NCBI GenBank assembly: GCA_041395845.1
Contig: JAWKZS010000010.1
Coordinates: 73,152 to 137,151 of the forward strand
DNA length: 64,000 nucleotides
Origin: Ch67 sp041395845
GTDB taxonomy: Bacteria; Pseudomonadota; Gammaproteobacteria; Pseudomonadales; Ketobacteraceae
Reading direction: 5' to 3'
This document shows positions 17,701 through 25,858 of this stretch, in pieces; within the stretch, counting starts at the first letter, position 1; each line of letters starts with the position of its first letter. The notes beneath the pieces are model-generated. The model ran no database searches, was not told the origin of the DNA, and was given only the letters and a program-made list of their open reading frames with translations. The position numbers and the translations under genes were made by a program.

Positions 17701-17721
17701 GGGAATTCCTCTCTGTAAGTG

Positions 17722-17753
17722 AACAAAAACGCCCCGGCACATCAGGCCGGGGC
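17722..17753 (-). terminator. Terminator-like hairpin in the leader of the racemase gene
   Basis: On the minus strand GCCCCGGC and GCCGGGGC form an 8-bp perfect stem with a 7-base loop, followed by GTTTTTGTT. It ends about 25 bases upstream of the racemase start, and no minus-strand gene lies immediately upstream. It could be an attenuator in the 5' leader or a block to stray antisense transcription. Confidence 0.6.
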
Positions 17754-17923
17754 AAAGAGGGGCAGGTTATTGGATTGGTTGAAAACTGGCAAGTCAGGTG
17801 TTGCAGGCTATCCAGCCGCGATGGTCGCCGCATTTGACAGTCAGGCAGTCGTCATCGGATAGTGATTTAATCGGCATAATGATTTCATCGGGTAATGACA
17901 CAGGCTGTGGCCAGGATGGATGC

Positions 17924-18925
17924 ATGACAGACAGTATCGGATTGCCGCCGCGCAGAATGAACCATGCGGGCGAGGAACGGCATGTGGGTGTTGAGCTGGA
18001 GATGGCCGGACTCGAACCCTTGCAGATCGTGGCCTGCATTCAGTCGGTGTTTGGTGGCCAGTTGGAACGGATCAGCCGCTTCGAATATCGGGTAGTGAAT
18101 ACCAGCCTGGGCAAATTTGCTGTGGAGCTGGATGCCAGCTATCTGAAATCCATCGGCTACAAGCTGGAAAAGAAACAGCGCGCGGAAAACGAAGCGGAAC
18201 CCTTCATCGAAAGTCTTGCCACTGACATCATCACAGCGGCGGCAGAACAGATCGTGCCCTGGGAACTGGCTTCACCACCGGTACCGCTGTCGCGGCTGCA
18301 TGAAATATCAAAGTTGTTCAACGGATTGCGACAGGCAGGTGCACTGGGCACCCGCAGCAGTCTGGTTTACGCCTTTGGCCTGCATCTGAATCCGGAATTG
18401 CCGGCGCTGGATGTGAACACGATCCTGACGTACCTGCGGGCGTTCCTGTGCCTGTTTGAGTGGATTGCGGCGGATGACGATACCGATCTGACACGCCGGC
18501 TGACCAGTTACATCAATCACTTCAACAAGCCCTATATCCAGAAAGTGCTCGATCCGCATTATCGTCCGGATCTGTATCAGTTCATGGCGGATTACATGGA
18601 AGCCAATCCCACCCGCAACCGCACGCTGGATCTGTTGCCGCTGTTTGCCTGGCTGGATGAACCGTTCCTGCGCGCGAATATAGAAGATCCGCGGGTGAAG
18701 GGACGTCCGACATTGCATTACCGATTACCCAACAGTGATATCGACAATCCGCAATGGAATCTGCGGCAGCCCTGGCAGGAATGGCTCGAAGTGGAAAAGC
18801 TGGCGAATTCGCCACTGGTTCTGCGTGACATGTGTGCGGCCTATGCAGAGCATCTGGATAAACTGTTGCCGGATTTTGATGGCAGCTGGTTGCGCGCTAT
18901 CGACCACTGGCGGAGAAAGCTGTAA
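17924..18925 (+). CDS. Putative amidoligase
   Basis: A 333-residue protein. The ATG at 17924 has AGGA seven bases upstream. The N-terminus carries the glutamine-synthetase-like metal motif VGVELEMAG typical of the amidoligase family, then FEYRVVNTSLGKFAVELDAS. Helical segments with LLPLFAWLDEP and KGRPTLHYRLPNSDID follow. Family knowledge: such enzymes are predicted ATP-dependent amide-bond ligases acting on small molecules or peptides and are often paired with class I glutamine-amidotransferase-like peptidases, exactly as here. The next gene starts immediately after this stop codon. The substrate is unknown. Confidence 0.75.
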   Translation: MTDSIGLPPRRMNHAGEERHVGVELEMAGLEPLQIVACIQSVFGGQLERISRFEYRVVNTSLGKFAVELDASYLKSIGYKLEKKQRAENEAEPFIESLATDIITAAAEQIVPWELASPPVPLSRLHEISKLFNGLRQAGALGTRSSLVYAFGLHLNPELPALDVNTILTYLRAFLCLFEWIAADDDTDLTRRLTSYINHFNKPYIQKVLDPHYRPDLYQFMADYMEANPTRNRTLDLLPLFAWLDEPFLRANIEDPRVKGRPTLHYRLPNSDIDNPQWNLRQPWQEWLEVEKLANSPLVLRDMCAAYAEHLDKLLPDFDGSWLRAIDHWRRKL

Positions 18926-19630
18926 TTGACTGCTGTACCTGATCCACGCCCGCTGATCGCGGTGACGGGCCCGCACCGGCGTCTGCGCACCGCCTGGTGG
19001 GCCACCCGTTTCATGCTGTCCCTGCACAATGTGCGCACGGTTTATCTGACGTCGCGCTCCGCCTTTCCGGCCGAACCGATTCACGGCATCGTCATCGGTG
19101 GTGGCAACGATATCGAGCCGGAACATTTCGGCGAAAACAAACATCCGGAGCGCCATTACGATCCGGAGCGTGACATTTTTGAGATGGGCATGATCCGTCG
19201 CGCGATGGAAGACAATATTCCCATGCTGGGAATCTGTCGCGGCGCGCAGCTGATCAATGTGGTGTTCGGTGGCAGTCTGCATCTGGATATCCGCCCGGAG
19301 CGGCGGCTGACACCAAATCGCAATACCACGCGGCCCTGCAAGTGGGTGACGCTCGATCCTGCGAGCCAGTTGCATCGTACGCTGGGATTGCAGCAGCTGA
19401 AAGTGAACAGTCTGCACCGGCAGGCGATCGATCAGCTGGGCGATGGCCTGACCATTGTGGGACGTGATGCCGATGGTTTTGTGCAGGCGATCGAAGGTAA
19501 CTTCGGTTTCCTGTTGGGCGTACAATGGCATCCGGAATACCTGCCTTATGTGAAAAGCCAGCGCCAGCTGTTCCGCGCGTTTGCCGATGCTGCGCGGCGG
19601 CGTTTGCACAGTATGCAGCTGGTGGAATAG
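18926..19630 (+). CDS. Class I glutamine-amidotransferase-like hydrolase (peptidase C26 type)
   Basis: A 234-residue protein starting with TTG directly after the amidoligase stop codon, with GGAGAAAG upstream. The triad is visible: C104 in GICRGAQLINVVFGG, H202 and E204 in VQWHPEY. The family includes gamma-glutamyl-GABA hydrolase PuuD; it cleaves gamma-glutamyl amide bonds. Tight coupling to an amidoligase suggests the two make and remove the same amide link, or that this protein supplies ammonia (inference). Confidence 0.85.
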   Translation: MTAVPDPRPLIAVTGPHRRLRTAWWATRFMLSLHNVRTVYLTSRSAFPAEPIHGIVIGGGNDIEPEHFGENKHPERHYDPERDIFEMGMIRRAMEDNIPMLGICRGAQLINVVFGGSLHLDIRPERRLTPNRNTTRPCKWVTLDPASQLHRTLGLQQLKVNSLHRQAIDQLGDGLTIVGRDADGFVQAIEGNFGFLLGVQWHPEYLPYVKSQRQLFRAFADAARRRLHSMQLVE

Positions 19631-19633
19631 ATC

Positions 19634-20065
19634 ATGTCGATGAGCCTCCTGACCCTGTTTGGCAGTGCATTTCTGGCCGCAACCTTTTTGCCGTTTTATT
19701 CCGAGGTCATTCTGGTGGCGCTGTTGCTGCAGGGCGAGTCGCCGCTGGCGTTGTGGACAGCGGCCACACTGGGCAACACACTGGGCTCGGGGGTGAGCTG
19801 GATCATGGGGCGCTATCTGCTGCATTTCCAGGATCGACGCTGGTTTCCGTTCAAACCCGAGAGCCTGCACAAGGCGCAGGCATGGTTTCAGAAGTACGGT
19901 GAGTGGACGCTGCTGTTTGCCTGGCTGCCAGTGGGCGGCGATGCTCTGCCGTTTATTGCCGGCATCATGCGCGTACATCCGGTGACCATGCTGGTGCTGT
20001 GTGGTATCGGCAAAGGCATCCGCTATGCGGTGGTGATTGCCATGACAGAAGGAGTGGCGGGATGA
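19634..20065 (+). CDS. yqaA: YqaA family inner-membrane protein (DedA-related)
   Basis: A 143-residue protein whose length matches E. coli YqaA. It has several hydrophobic helices, with the family pattern SAFLAATFLPFYSEVILVAL near the N-terminus, then TLGNTLGS and WLPVGGDALPFIAG. It belongs to the SNARE-associated/DedA-like fold, whose members are linked to lipid scrambling and membrane homeostasis; the role of YqaA itself is not established. It begins three bases after the hydrolase stop codon and its 3' end overlaps the next gene by ATGA. Confidence 0.8.
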   Translation: MSMSLLTLFGSAFLAATFLPFYSEVILVALLLQGESPLALWTAATLGNTLGSGVSWIMGRYLLHFQDRRWFPFKPESLHKAQAWFQKYGEWTLLFAWLPVGGDALPFIAGIMRVHPVTMLVLCGIGKGIRYAVVIAMTEGVAG

Positions 20066-20451
20066 CGCCGAAACAGTTGCAACACTATCTGCTGCAAAAG
20101 CCCGAAGCGGAAGAAGACTACCCGTTCGGACCCGATGCGGCGGTGTACAAGGTGCTGGGAAAAATGTTCGCGCTGACGTTTTATCGTGGCAAACAGATTC
20201 ACATCAATCTGAAGTGCGAACCCCGGGAAGCGCTGGAATTGCGCGACGTGTTTGCTGCGGTGACGCCGGGCTATCATATGAACAAGCGGCACTGGAATAC
20301 GGTGGTAATCGATGGTTCGCTGCCAGCAGGTGAAATCCAGCGTATGGTCGATAATTCCTATGCGCTGGTGGTAAAAAAGTTGAAGAAAGCCGAGCGTCAG
20401 GGGCTGGAAGTGCGTCATGGCAAGGCCCGGCTGTACCCGGGCCAGGATTGA
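20062..20451 (+). CDS. MmcQ/YjbR family protein
   Basis: A 129-residue protein. The ATG overlaps the yqaA stop (ATGA) and has AGAAGGAG seven bases upstream. YPFGPDAAVYKVLGKMFAL and CEPREALELRD followed by PGYHMNKRHWNTV match the YjbR fold (CyaY-like), sometimes annotated as DNA-binding. Its function is unknown. It is the last gene of the amidoligase operon and is convergent with the T6SS locus, with 17 bases between the stops. Confidence 0.85.
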   Translation: MTPKQLQHYLLQKPEAEEDYPFGPDAAVYKVLGKMFALTFYRGKQIHINLKCEPREALELRDVFAAVTPGYHMNKRHWNTVVIDGSLPAGEIQRMVDNSYALVVKKLKKAERQGLEVRHGKARLYPGQD

Positions 20452-20468
20452 GTCGGGCGTTACCCGAT

Positions 20469-22001
20469 TCAGGATGCGCCGGTAAACCAGCGCCCGGCCA
20501 ATGGCACCTGGTCCGGATGCAGGGAACGCAGCTCCGGCACCACAATGGCATCCTGATTGTTGATGCTGCGAATCACCAGCAGCCCTGCCTGCAGCAGACC
20601 CGCTGCCGTGCTGTCGGTCATCAGGACTTCTGCACACGGCGTCATCACGGTTTCACCTTCCTTGTCCACCAGATGCACCGGAAGATCGGCGATCCGCTGT
20701 AATCCGCCCGGTGGTTTTTGCCAGCCATGCTGGCCATAGCTGACGCACAGAATCGCAGCAATCACCCAGGCACCATTGCCCCACAGATAAAATTCATGGG
20801 GTGACAGGGAGGGCAGTTCTTCGAAACCGAAGTTGTCGATTGGACGCGTGCGTTTGCCGTAGGGCAGGCGCAGCAGAAAACGCGGTGCCACCACGCCAAT
20901 GTGGGTGCTGTAGCTCTGCTCGCGGATGGCTTCCCACAGTTGCACGAAATCATCGTCATGCTTGTGCAGGTTCCAGTCTGCCGGTTCAGTGCATTTCACC
21001 AGATCGCGGCAGCCGGCAATCCGCTCATGCCCGCCAATCAGCAGGGTGGCGCCCAGGTCCGCCGCGATGCTGCCCAGATTGGCCAGAGCATCGCAATGAT
21101 CCAGTTCATCGCGCAGCTGGTAGTCCGCCACGATCAGGCTGAATGGCACCGTGCCCTGGCTCAGTCGCTGTTCGATCAGTAACTGGTGCAGCGCCGTGAG
21201 GTCGTCGCTGTGGAGTTCATTGTCGCGTGCGATTTCCAGCAGACTGATGTCGGCAATGAAGATGCGCAGATCGCTGTCGGAATCCAGCCGTTTCATCAGC
21301 CATTGCAAACCACGCCAGCTGGCTTCGATGCCCTGGAATGCGCTGCTGTGCAGCAGTTTGCGCATCAGGTGACTGGCGGCCCGATCCACCGTGTCGAGCA
21401 GTTCTGGCAGGCGGGGATCGGCAGCGGGTATGACATACGGTGCCACGATCTGTTCGATCAGGGCCTGCACCGATTGAGCCTGTTCCTGCTGGGCGTGAGT
21501 GGAATGCAACAGGTCGTCCAGTACGGTCTGTGCACCGGTGCCCGCTTCGGGGATTTCGATGGCGGTGTATTCAGCTGCGGATTTTTTCGGTGGTGCCGGC
21601 GGAGCCCAGCTTTGGATGCGGGCAGCTGCATCGGCGAAGCTGGCGGGATTCTGCAGCTGGCGTTTGAGTGCGCGAAACTGGCTGAACAGATCCACCCGCT
21701 CGTAAAGAAAATCCGGATGCAGGTCATCCGGTTCGCCAAATTCGATGGGCTTTTCCGCAACCGCACTATCCAGCGTTACATGCAGGCGCTGGAACACCTC
21801 GTCGAGATTGTCGCGGGTGACTTCGATGATGCGGCGCTGCAGCAGGCTGCCGGCATCATCGAGTCCGCGATGACTGCGGCCACTGAAGTCGGCCAGCACC
21901 AGCACGTGACAGGGCAGGCCGCCACTGCGTGGGCGGGGCGGCTGGTCGTCATCGGGGTCCAGAAACGGAATTCCGCCGGTACTGATGGTGGCGCGTGACA
22001 T
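20469..22001 (-). CDS. T6SS sheath-like protein with TssB-like N-terminus and TssC-like C-terminus
   Basis: A 510-residue protein. Residues about 30-130 resemble TssB (LPCHVLVLADFSG, compared with FVVGVMGDYSG in this locus's TssB, then RRIIEVTRDNLDEVF). Residues about 190-505 resemble TssC (FQGIEASWRGLQWLMKRLD, FSLIVADYQL, VVAPRFLLRLPYG, YLWGNGAWVIAAIL). It is shorter than TssB plus TssC together (667 residues), so a linker or one sheath domain is reduced. A strong AGGAGG precedes the ATG. It is the last gene of the T6SS run, 17 bases after tssH. It could be an alternative sheath component or cap, or an assembly factor (inference). Confidence 0.8.
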   Translation of the reverse strand: MSRATISTGGIPFLDPDDDQPPRPRSGGLPCHVLVLADFSGRSHRGLDDAGSLLQRRIIEVTRDNLDEVFQRLHVTLDSAVAEKPIEFGEPDDLHPDFLYERVDLFSQFRALKRQLQNPASFADAAARIQSWAPPAPPKKSAAEYTAIEIPEAGTGAQTVLDDLLHSTHAQQEQAQSVQALIEQIVAPYVIPAADPRLPELLDTVDRAASHLMRKLLHSSAFQGIEASWRGLQWLMKRLDSDSDLRIFIADISLLEIARDNELHSDDLTALHQLLIEQRLSQGTVPFSLIVADYQLRDELDHCDALANLGSIAADLGATLLIGGHERIAGCRDLVKCTEPADWNLHKHDDDFVQLWEAIREQSYSTHIGVVAPRFLLRLPYGKRTRPIDNFGFEELPSLSPHEFYLWGNGAWVIAAILCVSYGQHGWQKPPGGLQRIADLPVHLVDKEGETVMTPCAEVLMTDSTAAGLLQAGLLVIRSINNQDAIVVPELRSLHPDQVPLAGRWFTGAS

Positions 22002-22018
22002 GGTGGCCTCCTGGCTGG

Positions 22019-24685
22019 TTAGGCGATCTGATAGCTAAAGTCGCCGGCTTCCGTGACACCCACATGAATCTTCTTCACGGGCTGCTCGGTGGCCATGTGC
22101 TGCAGACATTCGCTGGCCAGATCCGGCAGCAAGGTCTTGTTGAGAATGTGCTCGATGTTGCGGGCGCCGGTTTCGGCTTCCTGACAGCGGGCCACGATAT
22201 GCAGCAGCACATCTTCGTCATAACCGAATTCCGCGCCGTAATGTGCACGCACGCGCTTTTCAATCCGGCGCATGTTGATGGCGGCGATCTTCATCATGTT
22301 TTCGTCGTCCAGCGGATTGTAGGCAATCAGCGTTGTGCGGCCGAGAAACGCCGGTTTGAAATGGCGCAGCAGATGAGGCCGGATATTGTCCAGTACCACA
22401 TCCGGCGAGGGCCGTTCCTCGCACTGGTTGAAGATGGCACGAATAGCATCTTCACCGGCGTTGGATGTCATGATGATGACCGTGTTCTTGAAGTCGATAT
22501 CGCGACCTTCGCCGTCCTTGATGGTGCCCTTGTCGAACAGGTTGTAGAAAATGTCCTGCACGCCGGGATGGGCCTTCTCCATTTCATCCAGCAGGATGAT
22601 GGAGTAGGGCTTGCGTCGCGCGGCTTCGGTCAGCACGCCGCCTTCGCCGTAGCCGACGTAGCCCGGTGGTGAGCCCAGCAGCATCGAGACTTTATGCTCT
22701 TCCTTGAATTCGGACATGTTGATGGTGGTGATGCTGTGCTCGCCACCAAACAGCAGATCCCCCAGTGCCAGCGCGGTTTCGGTTTTGCCGACGCCACTGG
22801 TGCCGACGAACAGGAATACGCCGATGGGTTTGCGCGGATCGGTGAGGCCGGCGCGGGAGGTGCGAATGGCTTGCGCTACTGCATCCAGGGCGTGATCCTG
22901 GCCGATGATCCGGTCCTGCAGGCGTTCTTTCAGGTGCAGGATCGAACTGATTTCGTCGCTCACCATCTTGCCGACGGGGATGCCGGTCCAGTTGGCGACG
23001 ACTTCCGCTACCGCCTGATCGTCGACGGCGGCCTGCATCAGCGGATGATGGCCTTGCAGCTCGGCCAGCTCGTGGCTTTTGCTGCGGATGTCGGCCTTCA
23101 GTTGGGCGAGCTGTTCATCGGTGATTTCCCGCTGTTCGCCGCCCTGGGTGCGCAGAAAATCCGCTTCGATTTTTTCCCGCAGTTCGCGAATCTGCAGAAT
23201 GATCTGCTTTTCCTTCTCCCACTGTTCTTCGTAGTGCTTGAGTTCGTCGATGGTTTTGTCTTTACCGGCTTTCAGATGGGCAATGCGATCATCGTAAATG
23301 CCGCTGGCAGAATTTTCCCGTTCCAGCTTGGCGATGTTGAGTTCGTCCTGGTGGATCTTGCGACGGGCATCTTCGATGGCCGCAGGGGTGGCGGTCTGGC
23401 TGAGGGCGACCCGGGCGCAGGCAGTGTCCAGCAGGCTCACGGATTTGTCCGGCAACTGGCGCCCGGGAATATACCGGTGGGACAGTTTCACCGAGGCTTC
23501 GATGGCAGAATCCAGGATGCGCACCTTGTGGTGATCTTCCAGTGACTTGGCAATGCCACGCATCATGTTGATGGCTTTCTCTTCATCGGGCTCTTCCACT
23601 TTTACGACCTGGAAGCGACGGGTCAGCGCTGGATCCCGTTCGAAATATTTTTTGTATTCCGCCCAGGTGGTAGCAGCGACGGTCCGCATTTCGCCCCGTG
23701 CCAGTGCGGGCTTGAGCAGGTTGGCGGCGTCGCCCTGACCTTCCTTGCCGCCGGCTCCGATCAGGGTGTGAGCTTCGTCAATGAACATGATGATGGGCTG
23801 GGCGGAGCCCTTCACTTCTTCGATCACGGATTTGAGACGGTTTTCGAATTCACCTTTAACGCTGGCACCAGCCTGCAGCAGACCCAGATCGAGGGTGTGA
23901 ACGGCAACCCCCCGCAGTGGCTCGGGAACATCATCGTTGGCAATGCGCAGGGCAAAGCCTTCCACCACGGCGGTTTTACCCACGCCGGCTTCACCGGTGA
24001 GGATGGGATTGTTCTGGCGACGACGGGTCAGGATATCGATGCACTGACGGATTTCTTCATCGCGGCCCAGTACCGGATCGATCTTGCCCTGCCTGGCCTT
24101 TTCGGTGAGATTGATGGTGTATTTGTCCAGCGCCGGCGTTTTGCTGGGGCGCACGTTGGTGGTGCCGTCGGCGGACGGGGTGCTGACATCGTGGGTGCCC
24201 GATGACGATTCTGCTGTACTGCCGATCACCGCGCGGGCGGTTTCGCGCAGGGATTCGGGGGCAATATTCTTGAATTCCGGTGCGGCTTCCAGCAGGCCAC
24301 GCCGGGAGATGTCGTCGAGCATCAGGGCGGCGAGCAGGTGTCCGCTGGTAATCATGCCGTGACCATAATCCACGGAGCTGAGCATCCACGCATTCTTGCT
24401 GGCATCAACGATGGCCGGCGACAGTGCAGCAGGACGTGAACTGCCGGACTTGAATTTTTCGATGGTGCCGGTCAGCTGGCGGGCTGTGTGGCTGATATTG
24501 ATTTCGTGTTTCTGCAACAGGGCATAGAAATCGCTGTCGACGGCTTCCAGCAGTTTCAGCAGCCAGTGTTCCACTTCCACATTGTAGTGGGTGCGATTGA
24601 TGCAGATCCCGGCGGCGCCTTCCAGCGCGTTGCGCAGGGTGGGCGACATCTTGTCGACCAAGGCTTTGAGATTCACGTTTATCAT
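22019..24685 (-). CDS. tssH: T6SS ATPase TssH (ClpV)
   Basis: An 888-residue AAA+ protein of the ClpB class. It has an N-terminal Clp repeat domain, then Walker A1 GEAGVGKTAV (about 230) with FIDEAHTLIGAGG, a coiled-coil M domain (about 440-545), and Walker A2 GTSGVGKTET (about 630) with LLDEMEKAHPGVQD. Family knowledge: ClpV disassembles the contracted TssB/TssC sheath so subunits can be reused. It is transcribed after tssG with a gap of 30 bases. Confidence 0.95.
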   Translation of the reverse strand: MINVNLKALVDKMSPTLRNALEGAAGICINRTHYNVEVEHWLLKLLEAVDSDFYALLQKHEINISHTARQLTGTIEKFKSGSSRPAALSPAIVDASKNAWMLSSVDYGHGMITSGHLLAALMLDDISRRGLLEAAPEFKNIAPESLRETARAVIGSTAESSSGTHDVSTPSADGTTNVRPSKTPALDKYTINLTEKARQGKIDPVLGRDEEIRQCIDILTRRRQNNPILTGEAGVGKTAVVEGFALRIANDDVPEPLRGVAVHTLDLGLLQAGASVKGEFENRLKSVIEEVKGSAQPIIMFIDEAHTLIGAGGKEGQGDAANLLKPALARGEMRTVAATTWAEYKKYFERDPALTRRFQVVKVEEPDEEKAINMMRGIAKSLEDHHKVRILDSAIEASVKLSHRYIPGRQLPDKSVSLLDTACARVALSQTATPAAIEDARRKIHQDELNIAKLERENSASGIYDDRIAHLKAGKDKTIDELKHYEEQWEKEKQIILQIRELREKIEADFLRTQGGEQREITDEQLAQLKADIRSKSHELAELQGHHPLMQAAVDDQAVAEVVANWTGIPVGKMVSDEISSILHLKERLQDRIIGQDHALDAVAQAIRTSRAGLTDPRKPIGVFLFVGTSGVGKTETALALGDLLFGGEHSITTINMSEFKEEHKVSMLLGSPPGYVGYGEGGVLTEAARRKPYSIILLDEMEKAHPGVQDIFYNLFDKGTIKDGEGRDIDFKNTVIIMTSNAGEDAIRAIFNQCEERPSPDVVLDNIRPHLLRHFKPAFLGRTTLIAYNPLDDENMMKIAAINMRRIEKRVRAHYGAEFGYDEDVLLHIVARCQEAETGARNIEHILNKTLLPDLASECLQHMATEQPVKKIHVGVTEAGDFSYQIA

Positions 24686-24715
24686 GGTACTGATCCCTGT
24701 TCTGATTGCTGTTAA

Positions 24716-25858
24716 TTATCGTGAATTGACGCGTATGCGCACCGGCTGCGGCGTGGCGCTGCTACCGGTATCCGGCTGGTGCAGGCCACAGTTCCAGCCC
24801 AGCATCAAGCGGCTGCCTTCGAGCTGTTCTCCCTCGATACTGAGGGTCTGACCCAGGCCCATACGCGGAATCCTGTTCTGGTCGATACAGATTTCGATAT
24901 CGAAATCGAATTCCGTGCCCACCATGAATTGGGTGAATGCCTTGAGTGCCGCCATCTTGCGACTGTTGGGGCTGATGGTCACGAACTGGTGGTAATCCAG
25001 TTCGGCGATGCGAATGCGGAACTTGCTTTGCACGTCCCAGCATTGGCGGCCCAGGATGACATTCATGCCCAGAAAATTATTCTGGCCCTGCGGCTGTTCC
25101 TCACCCGGCAGGCGGCTGCGCATGTCCTCTGGCAGACTCTGCCACTGCGGAATGAATTGTTCCACCTGAATCGGCAATTCGAAGTAGTGGGTGAGCATGC
25201 GGGCCAAGGCCGGCGCCGAGGGGGTGCCCCGTGCCAGCTGTGCACCAACACCCAGCAGGGCTTCGTCGGGCAGCGGCAGGCGGTTCTGCAGTTCGGCAGT
25301 GCCCAGCCCGGTCAGGCTGGCCAGCATCTGGCTGAACAGATCAAGCTGACCTTTGCCTTCGCGGCGACTGCGTTCCACCACCACCGGCAGGCGATATTTG
25401 TGCCACGACTGGAAATACAGCGAGGCAGCACGGTGATTCAGCACATCAAGAAATTCCGCCAGTGCACGGTCTTTCTGGCGCAGGCGTTTGATCACCAGCT
25501 CGCTCATGTGGAACGGCAGGATGCCGGTGCTGCCAAACAGGCCGAAAATATTGATGCGCATCTGCCATTGTTGCGCGGGGGCTTCTTCGGCCTCCTGGCT
25601 GATGGTGTTGGCGATGTCGATCAGGTCGATATCGGCGCCGCGAAAAGCCAGACTGGCACTGGCGCGGAAGCGGATGCTTTCCCGGTTCGGCGGTGCGCCC
25701 TGGGCCACCGGTGTGCGCGCAAACGCCTCTCCGCTGTCGGCATAATGGCGTGCCGCCAGTTCCAGCAACCGCACCGCCTGAAAAAATTCGAAGCGCTGCG
25801 GCTGCTCACGCAGTTGCGTGGTCAGAGCAGTGGTTGTTCGCCGGCGCGCGGAGGCCAT
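24716..25858 (-). CDS. tssG: T6SS baseplate protein TssG
   Basis: A 380-residue protein. The opening RFEFFQAVRLLELAARHY and later FGSTGILPFHMSELVIKR are typical of TssG (VasB/ImpH). With TssE, TssF and TssK it forms the cytoplasmic baseplate wedge. Its start codon overlaps the 3' end of tssF by 37 bases, which implies translational coupling. Confidence 0.92.
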   Translation of the reverse strand: MASARRRTTTALTTQLREQPQRFEFFQAVRLLELAARHYADSGEAFARTPVAQGAPPNRESIRFRASASLAFRGADIDLIDIANTISQEAEEAPAQQWQMRINIFGLFGSTGILPFHMSELVIKRLRQKDRALAEFLDVLNHRAASLYFQSWHKYRLPVVVERSRREGKGQLDLFSQMLASLTGLGTAELQNRLPLPDEALLGVGAQLARGTPSAPALARMLTHYFELPIQVEQFIPQWQSLPEDMRSRLPGEEQPQGQNNFLGMNVILGRQCWDVQSKFRIRIAELDYHQFVTISPNSRKMAALKAFTQFMVGTEFDFDIEICIDQNRIPRMGLGQTLSIEGEQLEGSRLMLGWNCGLHQPDTGSSATPQPVRIRVNSR

